The notes beneath the pieces were generated by a model. That model was not told where the DNA came from. It saw only the letters and a program-made list of their open reading frames with translations, and did not search any database. This document shows, piece by piece, positions 8,429 to 18,377 of a stretch of DNA of 64,000 bases. The translations under genes were made by a program, and so were the position numbers. Source of the stretch: Vibrio galatheae (GTDB lineage: Bacteria; Pseudomonadota; Gammaproteobacteria; Enterobacterales; Vibrionaceae); assembly GCF_000967545.1 (NCBI RefSeq), contig NZ_JXXV01000028.1, positions 124,001 to 188,000 of the forward strand. Reading direction: 5' to 3'. The first letter of the stretch is position 1, and each line of letters begins with the position of its first letter.

Positions 8429-8848
8429 TTAGATAGGGACGACGAGGATATCAACCGGTGATTTGTCGATAAGATGCTTGGAGTGCGAAACGATTTTGCT
8501 CCAAAAATCATGGTGATGCCCACAGATCAGCAAATCAATGTTGTGCTCTGCAACGGTGTCTTTGAGCTTTTCAGCCAGATCTCCCGTGCCGACCAAGATC
8601 TGTTTTATTGCCAGCGGGCTATGCGCTTCAAATGCCAGGATCTGCTCAACAGCGTGTTCGCCAAATGGATGTTCATCGGGGGTCTGTTTCAAATCAATCA
8701 GTTCGGGATAAATCTCCCCATGTGAGCCATCAATATAAACAAAAGAGATTTGTGCATCGGTCAATTTCGCTAGGTAAACGGCCCTGTCTATCAGAGCTTT
8801 GCTCTCTTCTTCAAGCTCAAGGGCAACCAGAATATGTCGGTAGTTCAT
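8429..8848 (-). CDS. Universal stress protein (UspA family)
   Basis: 139 residues starting MNYRHILVALEL. The ending, LICGHHHDFWSKIVSHSKHL then PVDILVVPI, is the Usp alpha/beta fold with the nucleotide-contact GHH/G(9)S region and terminal beta-strand. The start at 8848 is preferred to one 36 nt upstream because GAGGA precedes it and Usp proteins begin here. It probably acts in general stress survival; the ligand is unknown. Confidence 0.85.
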   Translation of the reverse strand: MNYRHILVALELEEESKALIDRAVYLAKLTDAQISFVYIDGSHGEIYPELIDLKQTPDEHPFGEHAVEQILAFEAHSPLAIKQILVGTGDLAEKLKDTVAEHNIDLLICGHHHDFWSKIVSHSKHLIDKSPVDILVVPI

Positions 8849-9042
8849 AATCGAGTCCTCTTCTGAATCTCTTAAGATAAGCATAATCTCTAGATCGGTG
8901 AAATGTTGTCGTAACGGTCTCGAATTTATGAAAATTATCTAAATCATGCTAGAGAAAATGGGAAATCTAGATTCATCAACTTGACCTTATTTGTTCCTTA
9001 TTTTCTCCCTACAATGATTGGCAGATAGCAAGGCGGATTTAG

Positions 9043-10443
<1,401 letters not shown>

Positions 10444-10447
10444 CGAA

Positions 10448-10482
10448 AACAACAGGAGCCAAACGGCTCCTGTTGTTTTTTC
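10448..10482 (+). terminator. Intrinsic terminator after bglA
   Basis: AACAACAGGAGCC and GGCTCCTGTTGTT form a perfect 13-bp stem with an AAAC loop, running into a T-run. Confidence 0.93.
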
Positions 10483-10637
10483 TGGATCCCATAACCGTGT
10501 TTTTCGTTCATGGAAAGAGAGGGGTTGTTTCTCGTTATATGAGAAAATGGAGTGAATTTTAATTACTAATTCTTACAGGGTAAGAATATAGTTTGATCGA
10601 GACCTCAAGGTAGCGATACAAGATTAGTGTGAATTCC

Positions 10638-11363
10638 ATGAAGCAGAACAGTGGGCAAGTAAACGAAAAAGTTCTTCAGTTATTAATGCAAGTTGCTGTC
10701 AATGAAGAGCCGGTCACAGCGAAGCAACTCAGCGAGCAATTGGGTACGCCCATCAGCAGCTTATATCGGCATTTGAAACTGCTCAAAGAGTGGAACCTGA
10801 TCGAGGAGAGTCCAAATGACAAAACCTTGATCATAGGTCCGGCAGCGCTACTGCTGATGCGCAGTTATCAAACGAGTCAGCACGACTTAGATACTGTCGA
10901 TGCGGTGCTCAATCGTTTACAGAAACAGACCAGCGAAATGGCTGCCTATATGGTGCCTGTTGGTTATCGTGCCCTCTGTGTCAGCCGGAAGGAAAGTATG
11001 CAGGCGCTTCGTTGCAGCTACGTCCAGGGTCAAAGTCAACCCCTGCTACGGGGCGCCTCATCAAAGGTGATGCTGGCTTATATGCCAATCTCGCGATGCG
11101 AAAAGATATTGCGCTACTTTGGTCAACAGCAAAGGTTAGAGCAGTGGCATCAAGAGCTTGAGCAGATCCGTAATCAAGGTTATGCGCTGAGCACATCCGA
11201 AATCGATCCCGGAGTGTCTGGCATTAGTGCGCCAGTAATGAAGGGCTCGAAATTGATTGGCGCCATTTCTGTTATGGCGCCCGCGCACCGAGTAGAGATC
11301 AATCAGCAGAAGATAATTCTTCACGTTCTTCAAGCAGCAAGGGCATTGCCCCCAGAAAGGTAA
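10638..11363 (+). CDS. IclR-family transcriptional regulator
   Basis: 241 residues. The N-terminal winged helix-turn-helix (about 10-65) includes TAKQLSEQLGTPISSLYRHLKLL. The C-terminal effector domain holds GASSKVMLAYMP (about 139-150) and the IclR signature region SEIDPGVSGISAPVM (about 190-204). The ligand is unknown. The start at 10638 (MKQNSG) is chosen over a GTG 9 nt upstream; neither has a good ribosome-binding site. The gene is 5 nt from the ureohydrolase-like gene and probably co-transcribed with it. An AllR-like role is possible but nothing links it to the purine genes. Confidence 0.85.
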   Translation: MKQNSGQVNEKVLQLLMQVAVNEEPVTAKQLSEQLGTPISSLYRHLKLLKEWNLIEESPNDKTLIIGPAALLLMRSYQTSQHDLDTVDAVLNRLQKQTSEMAAYMVPVGYRALCVSRKESMQALRCSYVQGQSQPLLRGASSKVMLAYMPISRCEKILRYFGQQQRLEQWHQELEQIRNQGYALSTSEIDPGVSGISAPVMKGSKLIGAISVMAPAHRVEINQQKIILHVLQAARALPPER

Positions 11364-11368
11364 TTGGT

Positions 11369-12202
11369 ATGTTAGGCCTATTTCGACGTAATAAAACGCA
11401 AAGTGTTAGCGGTGTTTTGTCCCATCGTTTGGTATTGATGAGTGTCAGTGAACACTTAAAACCGTTGAAACTTGTCGACTTCGAAATGGCCAACCAAAGT
11501 TTAGAAGAGATGTACGATTGGGTTGCGGATGTTGAAGGTAGTCAATGGATCAATGGTGGACATTACAACCTATCTGGTCAACCTGCGGGTAAATATCAAC
11601 TTCACTTGAGTCGTTATTTGGGCTCCGAAGCCTTGCCTATTGTATTGACCAATAATTGTGAGACTGTGTTGCAGAGTTTGCCACTTCTGCATTCTGCGCG
11701 TCGAGAGTTAGGCATCATCAATATTGGCCGCCAGTTCGAGATCAAAGCCTCATTGGAGATTGAACAAGGCAGTGCCTATCACTTTGCTTTGTCTCGTTAC
11801 AATGAATGCCGTTTATTTTGTTTAGGCATTGATGCCAGTGCTCTTGACGATAGAACATTGGAATATGCCGAAGATCTTGGCTGTGACTGGATGATGCTCG
11901 CCGAATGCGGTTTCAGCCATCGTTTACAGGTTAAGCATCAGTTGGCCAATTTTCTTTCTCATTGTGACGACATCATCTTCAGCATTGATTTGTCGTGCTT
12001 GTCTCCCGACTCGCGGATTGAAAGTGGTTTGGCACTTGATACCCAAATGGTGAATCGCATGATTCGTCAATTGCTGATTTCTGGCAAAGTGCGTCAAGTT
12101 CAGTTAGTTGGATATAAAGATAAGCATCTTTACTCTAAGCAGACCCAAAGCATTCTGCATGAGTTAACCCAGATGTTTCCCTATCGCGACAGAGCCGCCT
12201 AG
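11369..12202 (+). CDS. Ureohydrolase-fold protein without metal ligands (degenerate HutG-like)
   Basis: 277 residues that follow the arginase/formimidoylglutamase fold in order, but at each metal-binding motif the ligands are changed. The GGGHE position reads TNNCE (94-98), the DAHFD position reads GRQFE (120-124) and the DIDV position reads DLSC (207-210). Surrounding context is kept: LGIINI before the second motif and FSIDL plus a following Pro at the third. It is therefore probably a pseudoenzyme with a binding, regulatory or structural role, which is inference. It is coupled to the IclR gene 5 nt upstream. Sequence drift is substitution, not frameshift, so the gene appears maintained. Confidence 0.7.
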   Translation: MLGLFRRNKTQSVSGVLSHRLVLMSVSEHLKPLKLVDFEMANQSLEEMYDWVADVEGSQWINGGHYNLSGQPAGKYQLHLSRYLGSEALPIVLTNNCETVLQSLPLLHSARRELGIINIGRQFEIKASLEIEQGSAYHFALSRYNECRLFCLGIDASALDDRTLEYAEDLGCDWMMLAECGFSHRLQVKHQLANFLSHCDDIIFSIDLSCLSPDSRIESGLALDTQMVNRMIRQLLISGKVRQVQLVGYKDKHLYSKQTQSILHELTQMFPYRDRAA

Positions 12203-12230
12203 CGGTGAACGGTGAAAATCTTAAACCCTA

Positions 12231-12261
12231 GAAACACAAAAGCTGGCGGTTAAGCCAGCTT
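12231..12261 (-). terminator. Intrinsic terminator for the 28-residue ORF
   Basis: On the minus strand AAGCTGGC and GCCAGCTT form a perfect 8-bp stem with a 6-nt loop, then TTGTGTTTC. It lies 20 nt past the stop of the small ORF. On the plus strand the same hairpin lies 38 nt after the ureohydrolase-like gene but has no T-run there. Confidence 0.65.
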
Positions 12262-12280
12262 AGTTTGGTGGGTTAGCACA

Positions 12281-12367
12281 TTAAGATGTTTTGCTTGCGT
12301 CTTTGTTCGACTCTTTCCAGTACTGAATGCGTACGCGATGCAATTGTGCTTTTCTCATTTTCTTCAT
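12281..12367 (-). CDS. 28-residue basic small protein
   Basis: A short ORF starting MKKMRKAQLHRVRIQYW and ending DASKTS, highly basic in its first half. Support is a strong ribosome-binding site (GAGGGA, 6-7 nt before ATG), a TAA stop and an intrinsic terminator just downstream on the same strand, so it has the layout of an independent small gene. Upstream, TATATAAG (12411-12418 complement) could be a -10 region. I do not recognise a family. The Lys/Arg content suggests nucleic-acid or ribosome binding, which is speculation. Confidence 0.6.
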   Translation of the reverse strand: MKKMRKAQLHRVRIQYWKESNKDASKTS

Positions 12368-12679
12368 GATAATCCCTCACTTAGAAACAATGCAGCTCGT
12401 CATTGAGCTTATATAAATGTAGTTCCTCATGAACACGGATTAATTTAGACCCCAATTCTGAAAAGATCTAGGGTTTTGATCACATTTTTTTGTATGTACG
12501 CTATACCCTATTAGGCAAAAGTGAACCATAGCGCACTTTAATAAGTTTGACATGTAACTGAAGGAGCATTGTCGTTTTTTATTAATCAATAAGAAACAGT
12601 AAGTTAACCAAAATGTCACGTTCGGCGTCTACGATTTCCCCGCATTTTATATAATTATTACTCAAGCAAGGAGTCAGCA

Positions 12680-14572
12680 ATGTGCCCGATTTCAGACAAT
12701 AAGTGTGACAGTCAGGATTCCGAATTCAGCCAAATGATCGATGCGCGTCTATCTCGCCGTCGTTTCCTAGCTGGAACAGCCGCAGTGAGTGCCAGCGCAT
12801 TTCTTTCGCTCAACCCTATTGCGAAAGCGTTTGCCGCCAAAGGTGAAAGTTCACTGCTAAACTTTGAAGCGGTTCCGGCGTCTACTGCCGATACGTTTAT
12901 TGTGCCTAAGGGTTACAAAGCAACACCGTTGCTGTCTTGGGGTGATCCAATTTTCGCTGATGCGCCAGAATTTGACCCAAGCGGTAAGCAAAATTCTAAA
13001 GCGCAGATGCGTCAGTTTGGCGATAACACAGACGGTATGAGTTTATTTCCACTCTCTGAGAATCGTGCTGTTATTGCTGTTAACAACGAGTACACCAACT
13101 ACGACTTGCTGTTCGATCACGGCGGTAAAGCGATGACGGCTGATGACGTTGTTAAAGCGCAAGCTGCCCATGGTGTGACTGTGTTTGAAATCGTTAAATC
13201 GGGCGGTCAGTGGAAGCTAGATAGGAACGGCAAACTTAACCGCCGTATTACCGCAAACACCGAAATGAAGTTGACCGGCCCAGCGGCAGGGCACGACTTA
13301 GTTAAAACCGAACTCGACCCATCTGGTATGAAACCACTCGGCACATTTAATAACTGTGCTAATGGCCAAACACCATGGGGCACTTACTTAACGTGCGAAG
13401 AAAACTTCAACGGCTACTTTGGAACTAGCGGTAGCGCGGAGCTTTCTGCAGACCATAAACGCTACGGTGTCAAAGCGGCGCAGAGCAAGTACCAATGGCA
13501 TGACAGTGACGAGCGTTTCGATGTTGCCAAGCACCCGAATGAACCACACCGCTTTGGTTGGGTGGTCGAAATCGATCCGAATGATCCGACTTCTACACCG
13601 CTGAAGCGTACCGCGCTCGGTCGCTTTAAGCATGAAAACGCTGCGCTGCTGATCAACGATGACGGCCATGTAGTGGTCTATCTTGGTGATGATGAGCGAG
13701 GCGAGCACCTGTATAAGTTTGTGTCTAAGAACAAATACCAACCAGGGAATGACCAAGCAAACCGAGATCTGCTTGAGCAAGGGACGCTGTATGTCGCTAA
13801 GTTCGAAATGGACGACAAAGAGCTGAAAGGAAAGGGTCAGTGGTTAGAACTGACCCACGGTAAAAATGGCCTGACTAAAGAAAATGGTTTTGCTGATCAA
13901 GGTGAAGTGATGATCTTTGCTCGCCGTGCAGCAACGCAGGTCGGTGCAACGACCATGGATCGCCCGGAGTGGGTTGCGGTTCATCCAGATAACAAACATG
14001 TATTCTGTACTTTGACCAACAACAAAAATCGCGGCGTGAAAGAGGGGCAGCCGGTTGGCGGCCCTAACCCACGTAAGGAAAACCATTACGGCCAGATCGT
14101 GCGTTGGGTTCCACAAAATGGCGATCACACCAGTGATGGGTTCGAATGGGATCTTTACCTTATCGCGGGTAACCCAGAAGTACATCCGGGTACTCTCTAC
14201 GCAGGTAGCGAGAATATCAATGCCGACAATATGTTTAATAGCCCAGATGGGATTGGTTTTGATGCGGCTGGTCGTTTGTGGATTCAAACGGATGGCAACT
14301 ACTCAAATAAGGGTGACTTTGCTGGGCAAGGCAATAACCAGATGCTGTGTGGAGATCCAATGACAGGTGAAGTACGTCGATTCTTGACCGGGCCTGTTGC
14401 TTGTGAAATCACAGGACTTACCTTCTCGCCAGATTACAAAACCATGTTCGTTGGTGTTCAGCATCCAGGTGAAAGTGGCGCACCTTCTCACTTCCCTGCT
14501 GGTGGCAACAGCAAACCACGTTCAACCATTATGGCGATTACACGTGAAGACGGCGGTGTGATCGGCGCATAA
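12680..14572 (+). CDS. phoX: PhoX-type alkaline phosphatase
   Basis: 630-residue exported phosphatase that releases phosphate from organic esters in the periplasm. The Tat signal is SRRRFLAG (25-32), with the hydrophobic region ending around AKAFAA. Family landmarks include NNEYTNYD, GTYLTCEENFNGYFG (about 235-249), KRYG, PTSTPLKRTALGRFKHENAAL and the C-terminal NSKPRSTIMAI. PhoX uses Ca2+ and Fe and is normally induced by phosphate starvation. TTGACAT-N4-CTGAAGG (12547-12564) upstream is at best a weak Pho-box candidate. AAGGAG lies 7 nt before ATG. The 312 bp from the small ORF to phoX hold only these promoter elements. Confidence 0.92.
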   Translation: MCPISDNKCDSQDSEFSQMIDARLSRRRFLAGTAAVSASAFLSLNPIAKAFAAKGESSLLNFEAVPASTADTFIVPKGYKATPLLSWGDPIFADAPEFDPSGKQNSKAQMRQFGDNTDGMSLFPLSENRAVIAVNNEYTNYDLLFDHGGKAMTADDVVKAQAAHGVTVFEIVKSGGQWKLDRNGKLNRRITANTEMKLTGPAAGHDLVKTELDPSGMKPLGTFNNCANGQTPWGTYLTCEENFNGYFGTSGSAELSADHKRYGVKAAQSKYQWHDSDERFDVAKHPNEPHRFGWVVEIDPNDPTSTPLKRTALGRFKHENAALLINDDGHVVVYLGDDERGEHLYKFVSKNKYQPGNDQANRDLLEQGTLYVAKFEMDDKELKGKGQWLELTHGKNGLTKENGFADQGEVMIFARRAATQVGATTMDRPEWVAVHPDNKHVFCTLTNNKNRGVKEGQPVGGPNPRKENHYGQIVRWVPQNGDHTSDGFEWDLYLIAGNPEVHPGTLYAGSENINADNMFNSPDGIGFDAAGRLWIQTDGNYSNKGDFAGQGNNQMLCGDPMTGEVRRFLTGPVACEITGLTFSPDYKTMFVGVQHPGESGAPSHFPAGGNSKPRSTIMAITREDGGVIGA

Positions 14573-14590
14573 CCAAGCAACGACGTTTGG

Positions 14591-14620
14591 GCCCCAAATG
14601 GCAACATTTGGGGCTTTTTT
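14591..14620 (+). terminator. Intrinsic terminator after phoX
   Basis: GCCCCAAATG and CATTTGGGGC form a perfect 10-bp stem with a GCAA loop, followed by six T. Confidence 0.95.
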
Positions 14621-14995
14621 ATATCCGCGTTCCACCAGAAATTCCGTCTGTAGACCCTAAGTTATTTATTGACTGGATAATTATGCGCATCTAAGCATAA
14701 AAACTGTGATCTTATGGCGCGGAAACACTCAATCTAGTTGCGGCTTAGGTACGCTATCACTATATTGAAAGAGTATCCCAATAACTTAAAGGTGTAGAGA
14801 CGCGAGTAAACTCCCCGAGTGAATACGAACTGACACAACGAAAATAGAGACACAAAACTTAACGATCTTTCCGTTGAGAGTGTTTAAAAACGTATAAGAA
14901 CGAAGTATTTTCCAAGGCTTTTTGCTTTATCCCTCTCAAGTAGTCACATCTTCAAGTTATCGATACATTCGGATAGCAAAGGAGGAGGTTTGGCT
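14621..14995 (+). other. Long non-coding leader upstream of the 50-residue membrane protein
   Basis: 375 bp with no gene. TTGACT (14669-14674) could be a -35 element, but no convincing -10 is spaced correctly. If transcription starts near there, the small protein has a leader of about 300 nt. I do not recognise a riboswitch class in it. Confidence 0.35.
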
Positions 14996-15148
14996 ATGAT
15001 TTCATTAGGTTTAGTCGCGTTAGGCGTTTTCGTATTCTTCTTCTGTTGGGTTGTTCAGCACGGTTTACCGGTTTTGGGCATGAAGCTTGATGAAGATGAT
15101 TTACTGCTGATTTCAGAACTCTCTGGAGAAGAGGTTCTTGAAGCATAA
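14996..15148 (+). CDS. 50-residue single-span membrane protein
   Basis: A small ORF with a very strong ribosome-binding site (AAAGGAGGAGG, 14978-14988) and its own intrinsic terminator. One hydrophobic span (about 2-21, MISLGLVALGVFVFFFCWVV) is followed by an acidic tail (KLDEDDLLLISEL then SGEEVLEA). This suggests an inner-membrane peptide with the tail in the cytoplasm. I do not recognise the family. The long leader and excellent Shine-Dalgarno make expression likely. The tail could contact a partner protein, which is inference. Confidence 0.75.
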   Translation: MISLGLVALGVFVFFFCWVVQHGLPVLGMKLDEDDLLLISELSGEEVLEA

Positions 15149-15168
15149 TTAATGATGGCAACGTTGAT

Positions 15169-15195
15169 GAAAAAGGAGCTGAGTGCTCCTTTTTC
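15169..15195. terminator. Bidirectional intrinsic terminator
   Basis: GAAAAAGGAGC and GCTCCTTTTTC form a perfect 11-bp stem with a 5-nt loop. A/T runs on both sides let it serve both the plus-strand small membrane protein and the minus-strand LysR gene. Confidence 0.85.
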
Positions 15196-15200
15196 GCTTT

Positions 15201-16094
15201 CTAGCGTTGCTGAAAGTGCTCGATGATCTCTGTTTTTATGGTTGCGAACCTTTTCGGTAACTGACGGTGACGCTTGGTGAGAAAGTAAAGGGTTTCAATC
15301 ACGCTATTGCTTGGTTCAAAGATCGCGATTCGAGATTTATCACTAAATGAATCGAGCGCACTTTTGGGTAACACAGTGAACCCAAGCCCTTTGGCAACGG
15401 GCAGCAAAATTTGGCTAAGTTGATTGATGTAACCGTTCACAGGTATCTCATCAATATTGATGTTTTCTAAGTCAGAATCACCACATTGAGAGAAATAGAG
15501 CGACAAGTAGTGAATCGCATCTGGGTGCTGAATCAGACCTAGTTGTTTGAGCCTTGTTTGCGTGATTGGTTGCGATGCTTGGCTTTTCGGCAGCATTAAA
15601 CACAGTGGTTCGCTGCCTAAGATTTGTGAATCAAAGCGTGAATCGGCTGGAATATGAGTGACGATTCCGATATCGGTCGCACCAGAAAGCACATCGGTAA
15701 CGATTTTTTGATGTGGCGCGGCTTCAAGCTTGGTCACGAGCTGAGAGTATTTACATTGTAAATTTAGCAAGTGTGGATAGAGCAGCAGCGCGAGTGAACC
15801 TGAACAAGAGATAGCAACACTACCCGAATACGGATCTTCCATGTTGAGAGAGCTGAGTAGATCTGATTCCTGCTTTTCGATATGCAGTGCGTATTGATAG
15901 ACGCTGTGACCAGCTTCAGTGACTTCGAAGCTTTTGTTGTAGCGTTCAATCAGCGAGTAGCCGCAAGCTTGTTCGAGCTTTTTGATATGTTGGCTGACAC
16001 CGGGCTGAGTCATAAACAGCTTTTCAGCGGTTTTGGTGAAGTGGCCTGTATCAACCAAAGTGACAAAGGTTTTGAGCCAAGCTGGATTTATCAT
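15201..16094 (-). CDS. LysR-family transcriptional regulator
   Basis: 297 residues. The N-terminal winged helix-turn-helix (about 1-60) includes HFTKTAEKLFMTQPGVSQHIKKLE, and a periplasmic-binding-like effector domain follows (about 90-290). Targets are unknown. It is not divergent from an obvious target: the next gene upstream on the same strand is fdxA, 100 bp away. Confidence 0.9.
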   Translation of the reverse strand: MINPAWLKTFVTLVDTGHFTKTAEKLFMTQPGVSQHIKKLEQACGYSLIERYNKSFEVTEAGHSVYQYALHIEKQESDLLSSLNMEDPYSGSVAISCSGSLALLLYPHLLNLQCKYSQLVTKLEAAPHQKIVTDVLSGATDIGIVTHIPADSRFDSQILGSEPLCLMLPKSQASQPITQTRLKQLGLIQHPDAIHYLSLYFSQCGDSDLENINIDEIPVNGYINQLSQILLPVAKGLGFTVLPKSALDSFSDKSRIAIFEPSNSVIETLYFLTKRHRQLPKRFATIKTEIIEHFQQR

Positions 16095-16194
16095 CGCATC
16101 TTCTCATAACAAAAAATTATCATGAGTAGTGTATGTGATAACAAGAACTTCTGATAGAGAGAAGCGTAAAACTACAGTTGGCAGATCAACAAAC

Positions 16195-16518
16195 TTACTT
16201 CTCTAACATACCTAACTTGTCAGGTACGCCATTCCACTTTTCGGCTTCTTCCATCGCAGGTTTTACTTCGGTTTGCACTGGCCAAAGCTCGGCAAGTTCC
16301 GCATTCAGTTCAACGTAAATCTTTTGATCCGCCGGAACTTCATCTTCTTGGAAAATAGCGTGAGCATCGCACTCATCAACGCATAAGCCGCAGTCGATAC
16401 ATTCGATTGGATTGATCACCATAAAGTTTGGCCCTTCGTGGAAAGCATCTGCAGGGCATACTGCGACACAGTCAGTATATTTACATTGAATGCAGTTATC
16501 CGTTACGACAAACGCCAT
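16195..16518 (-). CDS. fdxA: 7Fe ferredoxin
   Basis: 107-residue soluble electron carrier with one [3Fe-4S] and one [4Fe-4S] cluster. Cysteines at C9, C17, C21 and C40, C43, C46, C50 follow the FdxA spacing, with an extra C12. The long C-terminal tail (about 60-107) is typical of this subgroup. Shares a divergent promoter region with the FAD enzyme at 16702, a possible but unproven redox partner. Confidence 0.93.
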   Translation of the reverse strand: MAFVVTDNCIQCKYTDCVAVCPADAFHEGPNFMVINPIECIDCGLCVDECDAHAIFQEDEVPADQKIYVELNAELAELWPVQTEVKPAMEEAEKWNGVPDKLGMLEK

Positions 16519-16701
16519 GATGATCCGCTCTTAAGTTAGTCAAATTTAAAGAAAGGGGGATAATACTCATCCCAAGCCAAAATTCAATATGTTTGATTTA
16601 GTATGACAGACAATTCAAATTCTCGTAAAATGCGCGCCATTGTGAGCTGACCGTCACTCAAACGGTTTTGGCTAAGACACCTATCGATACGAGACATCAA
16701 A

Positions 16702-18318
16702 ATGATACGTTTAAATGAAATCAAACTTCCTCTTGATCACGAGGAAGAGGCGCTAATGGCGGCTATCACCAAGAAACTTGGCATCAGTGATGATCAAGTT
16801 ATCTCTTACAACATATTTAGACGTGGCTACGATGCTCGTAAGAAAGCCAACATTCTGCTGATTTATACGCTCGACGTGATTGTAGAAAACGAAGCCGAGT
16901 TACTTGAGCAGTTCGTCAGTGATCCTCATGTTAAACAGACTCCGGACATGGAGTACAAGTTTGTCGCCAAAGCGCCAGAGAACATCACTGAGCGCCCTGT
17001 GGTGATTGGCTTTGGGCCATGTGGTCTATTCGCAGCACTCATTCTGGCGCAAAGTGGCTTTAAACCGATTGTTGTTGAGCGAGGTAAAGAGGTACGTGAG
17101 CGTACCAAAGATACGTTCGGCTTCTGGCGTAAGCGTACCTTAAACACTGAATCAAACGTGCAGTTTGGTGAGGGCGGCGCGGGTACCTTCTCGGACGGTA
17201 AACTCTACAGCCAAGTTAAAGATCCCAACTTTTATGGTCGTAAAGTGATCACTGAGTTTGTTGCTGCAGGCGCACCAGAAGAGATCCTGTATGTAAGTAA
17301 GCCGCACATTGGTACCTTTAAATTGGTGACCATGATTGAAAAAATGCGCGCGAAAATCATCGAACTGGGTGGTGAAATTCGTTTTAGCACTCGTGTTGAT
17401 GACATCCATATGGATGGTGAGCAAATTACCGGTCTAACTCTGTCGAATGGTGAAGAGATTAAAACTCGCTACGTGGTACTCGCAGTGGGTCACAGTGCGC
17501 GTGATACGTTCGAAATGCTGCACGATCGCGGCGTGTATATGGAAGCTAAGCCATTTTCGGTTGGTTTCCGCATCGAACACAAGCAGGCGATGATTGATGA
17601 AGCCCGCTTTGGTCCGAATGCCGGCAACCCTATCCTTGGCGCCGCAGATTACAAACTGGTGCACCATTGTAAGAATGGCCGTACGGTTTACAGCTTCTGT
17701 ATGTGTCCTGGCGGTACTGTGGTTGCCGCGACATCAGAAGAGAATCGCGTGGTGACCAATGGTATGAGCCAGTATTCGCGTGCAGAACGTAACGCAAACG
17801 CTGCCATTGTGGTTGGGATTGATCCAGAACGTGATTACCCAGAACATCCGTTGGCGGGTATTGAGTTGCAACGTAAGCTTGAGTCTGGCGCCTATGTACT
17901 CGGCGGCGAGACCTACGATGCGCCCGCACAAAAAGTTGGCGATTTCTTGAAAGGTCGCTCCCCAAGCGAAATCGGTGATGTTGAACCGTCTTTTACTCCT
18001 GGTATTCATCTCACTGATATCTCGCAAGCATTGCCAGCGTTCGCCATTGAAGCGATCCGCGAAGCGATTCCAGCGTTTGACAAGAAAATCAAAGGCTTTT
18101 CCAGCGAAGATGCGCTATTAACGGGGGTGGAAACGCGTACCTCGTCACCAGTGTGTATTAAGCGCGGTAAAGACTTCCAGAGCATCAACTTGAAAGGCTT
18201 CTACCCGGCGGGTGAAGGAGCTGGCTACGCTGGCGGGATCTTGTCTGCAGGCATCGACGGCATCAAAGTCGCTGAAGCGTTGTCAAAAGCCATGGTCGCT
18301 GATTTAGAAAACGCATAA
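16702..18318 (+). CDS. FAD-dependent dehydrogenase of the COG2509 type
   Basis: 538 residues. An N-terminal domain of about 90 residues precedes a Rossmann FAD-binding motif VIGFGPCGLFAALIL (about 97-111). NVQFGEGGAGTFSDGKLYS (about 152-170) and the C-terminal FAD contact YPAGEGAGYAGGILSAGIDG (about 500-519) follow. Proteins of this kind are common and largely uncharacterised; the substrate is unknown. The ribosome-binding site is weak. It is a single gene ended by a shared terminator and divergent from fdxA. Confidence 0.85.
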   Translation: MIRLNEIKLPLDHEEEALMAAITKKLGISDDQVISYNIFRRGYDARKKANILLIYTLDVIVENEAELLEQFVSDPHVKQTPDMEYKFVAKAPENITERPVVIGFGPCGLFAALILAQSGFKPIVVERGKEVRERTKDTFGFWRKRTLNTESNVQFGEGGAGTFSDGKLYSQVKDPNFYGRKVITEFVAAGAPEEILYVSKPHIGTFKLVTMIEKMRAKIIELGGEIRFSTRVDDIHMDGEQITGLTLSNGEEIKTRYVVLAVGHSARDTFEMLHDRGVYMEAKPFSVGFRIEHKQAMIDEARFGPNAGNPILGAADYKLVHHCKNGRTVYSFCMCPGGTVVAATSEENRVVTNGMSQYSRAERNANAAIVVGIDPERDYPEHPLAGIELQRKLESGAYVLGGETYDAPAQKVGDFLKGRSPSEIGDVEPSFTPGIHLTDISQALPAFAIEAIREAIPAFDKKIKGFSSEDALLTGVETRTSSPVCIKRGKDFQSINLKGFYPAGEGAGYAGGILSAGIDGIKVAEALSKAMVADLENA

Positions 18319-18335
18319 TCACTCGATATAAAATG

Positions 18336-18370
18336 AAAGGCTCTAGTGTTTCTACACCAGAGCCTTTTTT
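18336..18370. terminator. Intrinsic terminator between convergent genes
   Basis: AAAGGCTCT pairs with AGAGCCTTT, extended inward by GTGT/ACAC with one mismatch, and T/A runs flank it. It serves the FAD enzyme on the plus strand and, through the reverse complement, the ABC-F gene on the minus strand. Confidence 0.88.
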
Positions 18371-18377
18371 ATTGCGT

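Noticed and set aside
10638..11363. IclR protein as the AllR-type regulator of the purine genes
   Set aside because: It is far from the pathway genes, and the shared TTGTATACAA site does not resemble known AllR operators; the link cannot be supported.
12547..12564. Pho box upstream of phoX
   Set aside because: TTGACAT-N4-CTGAAGG matches only part of the CTGTCAT repeat consensus, so it was not listed as a site.
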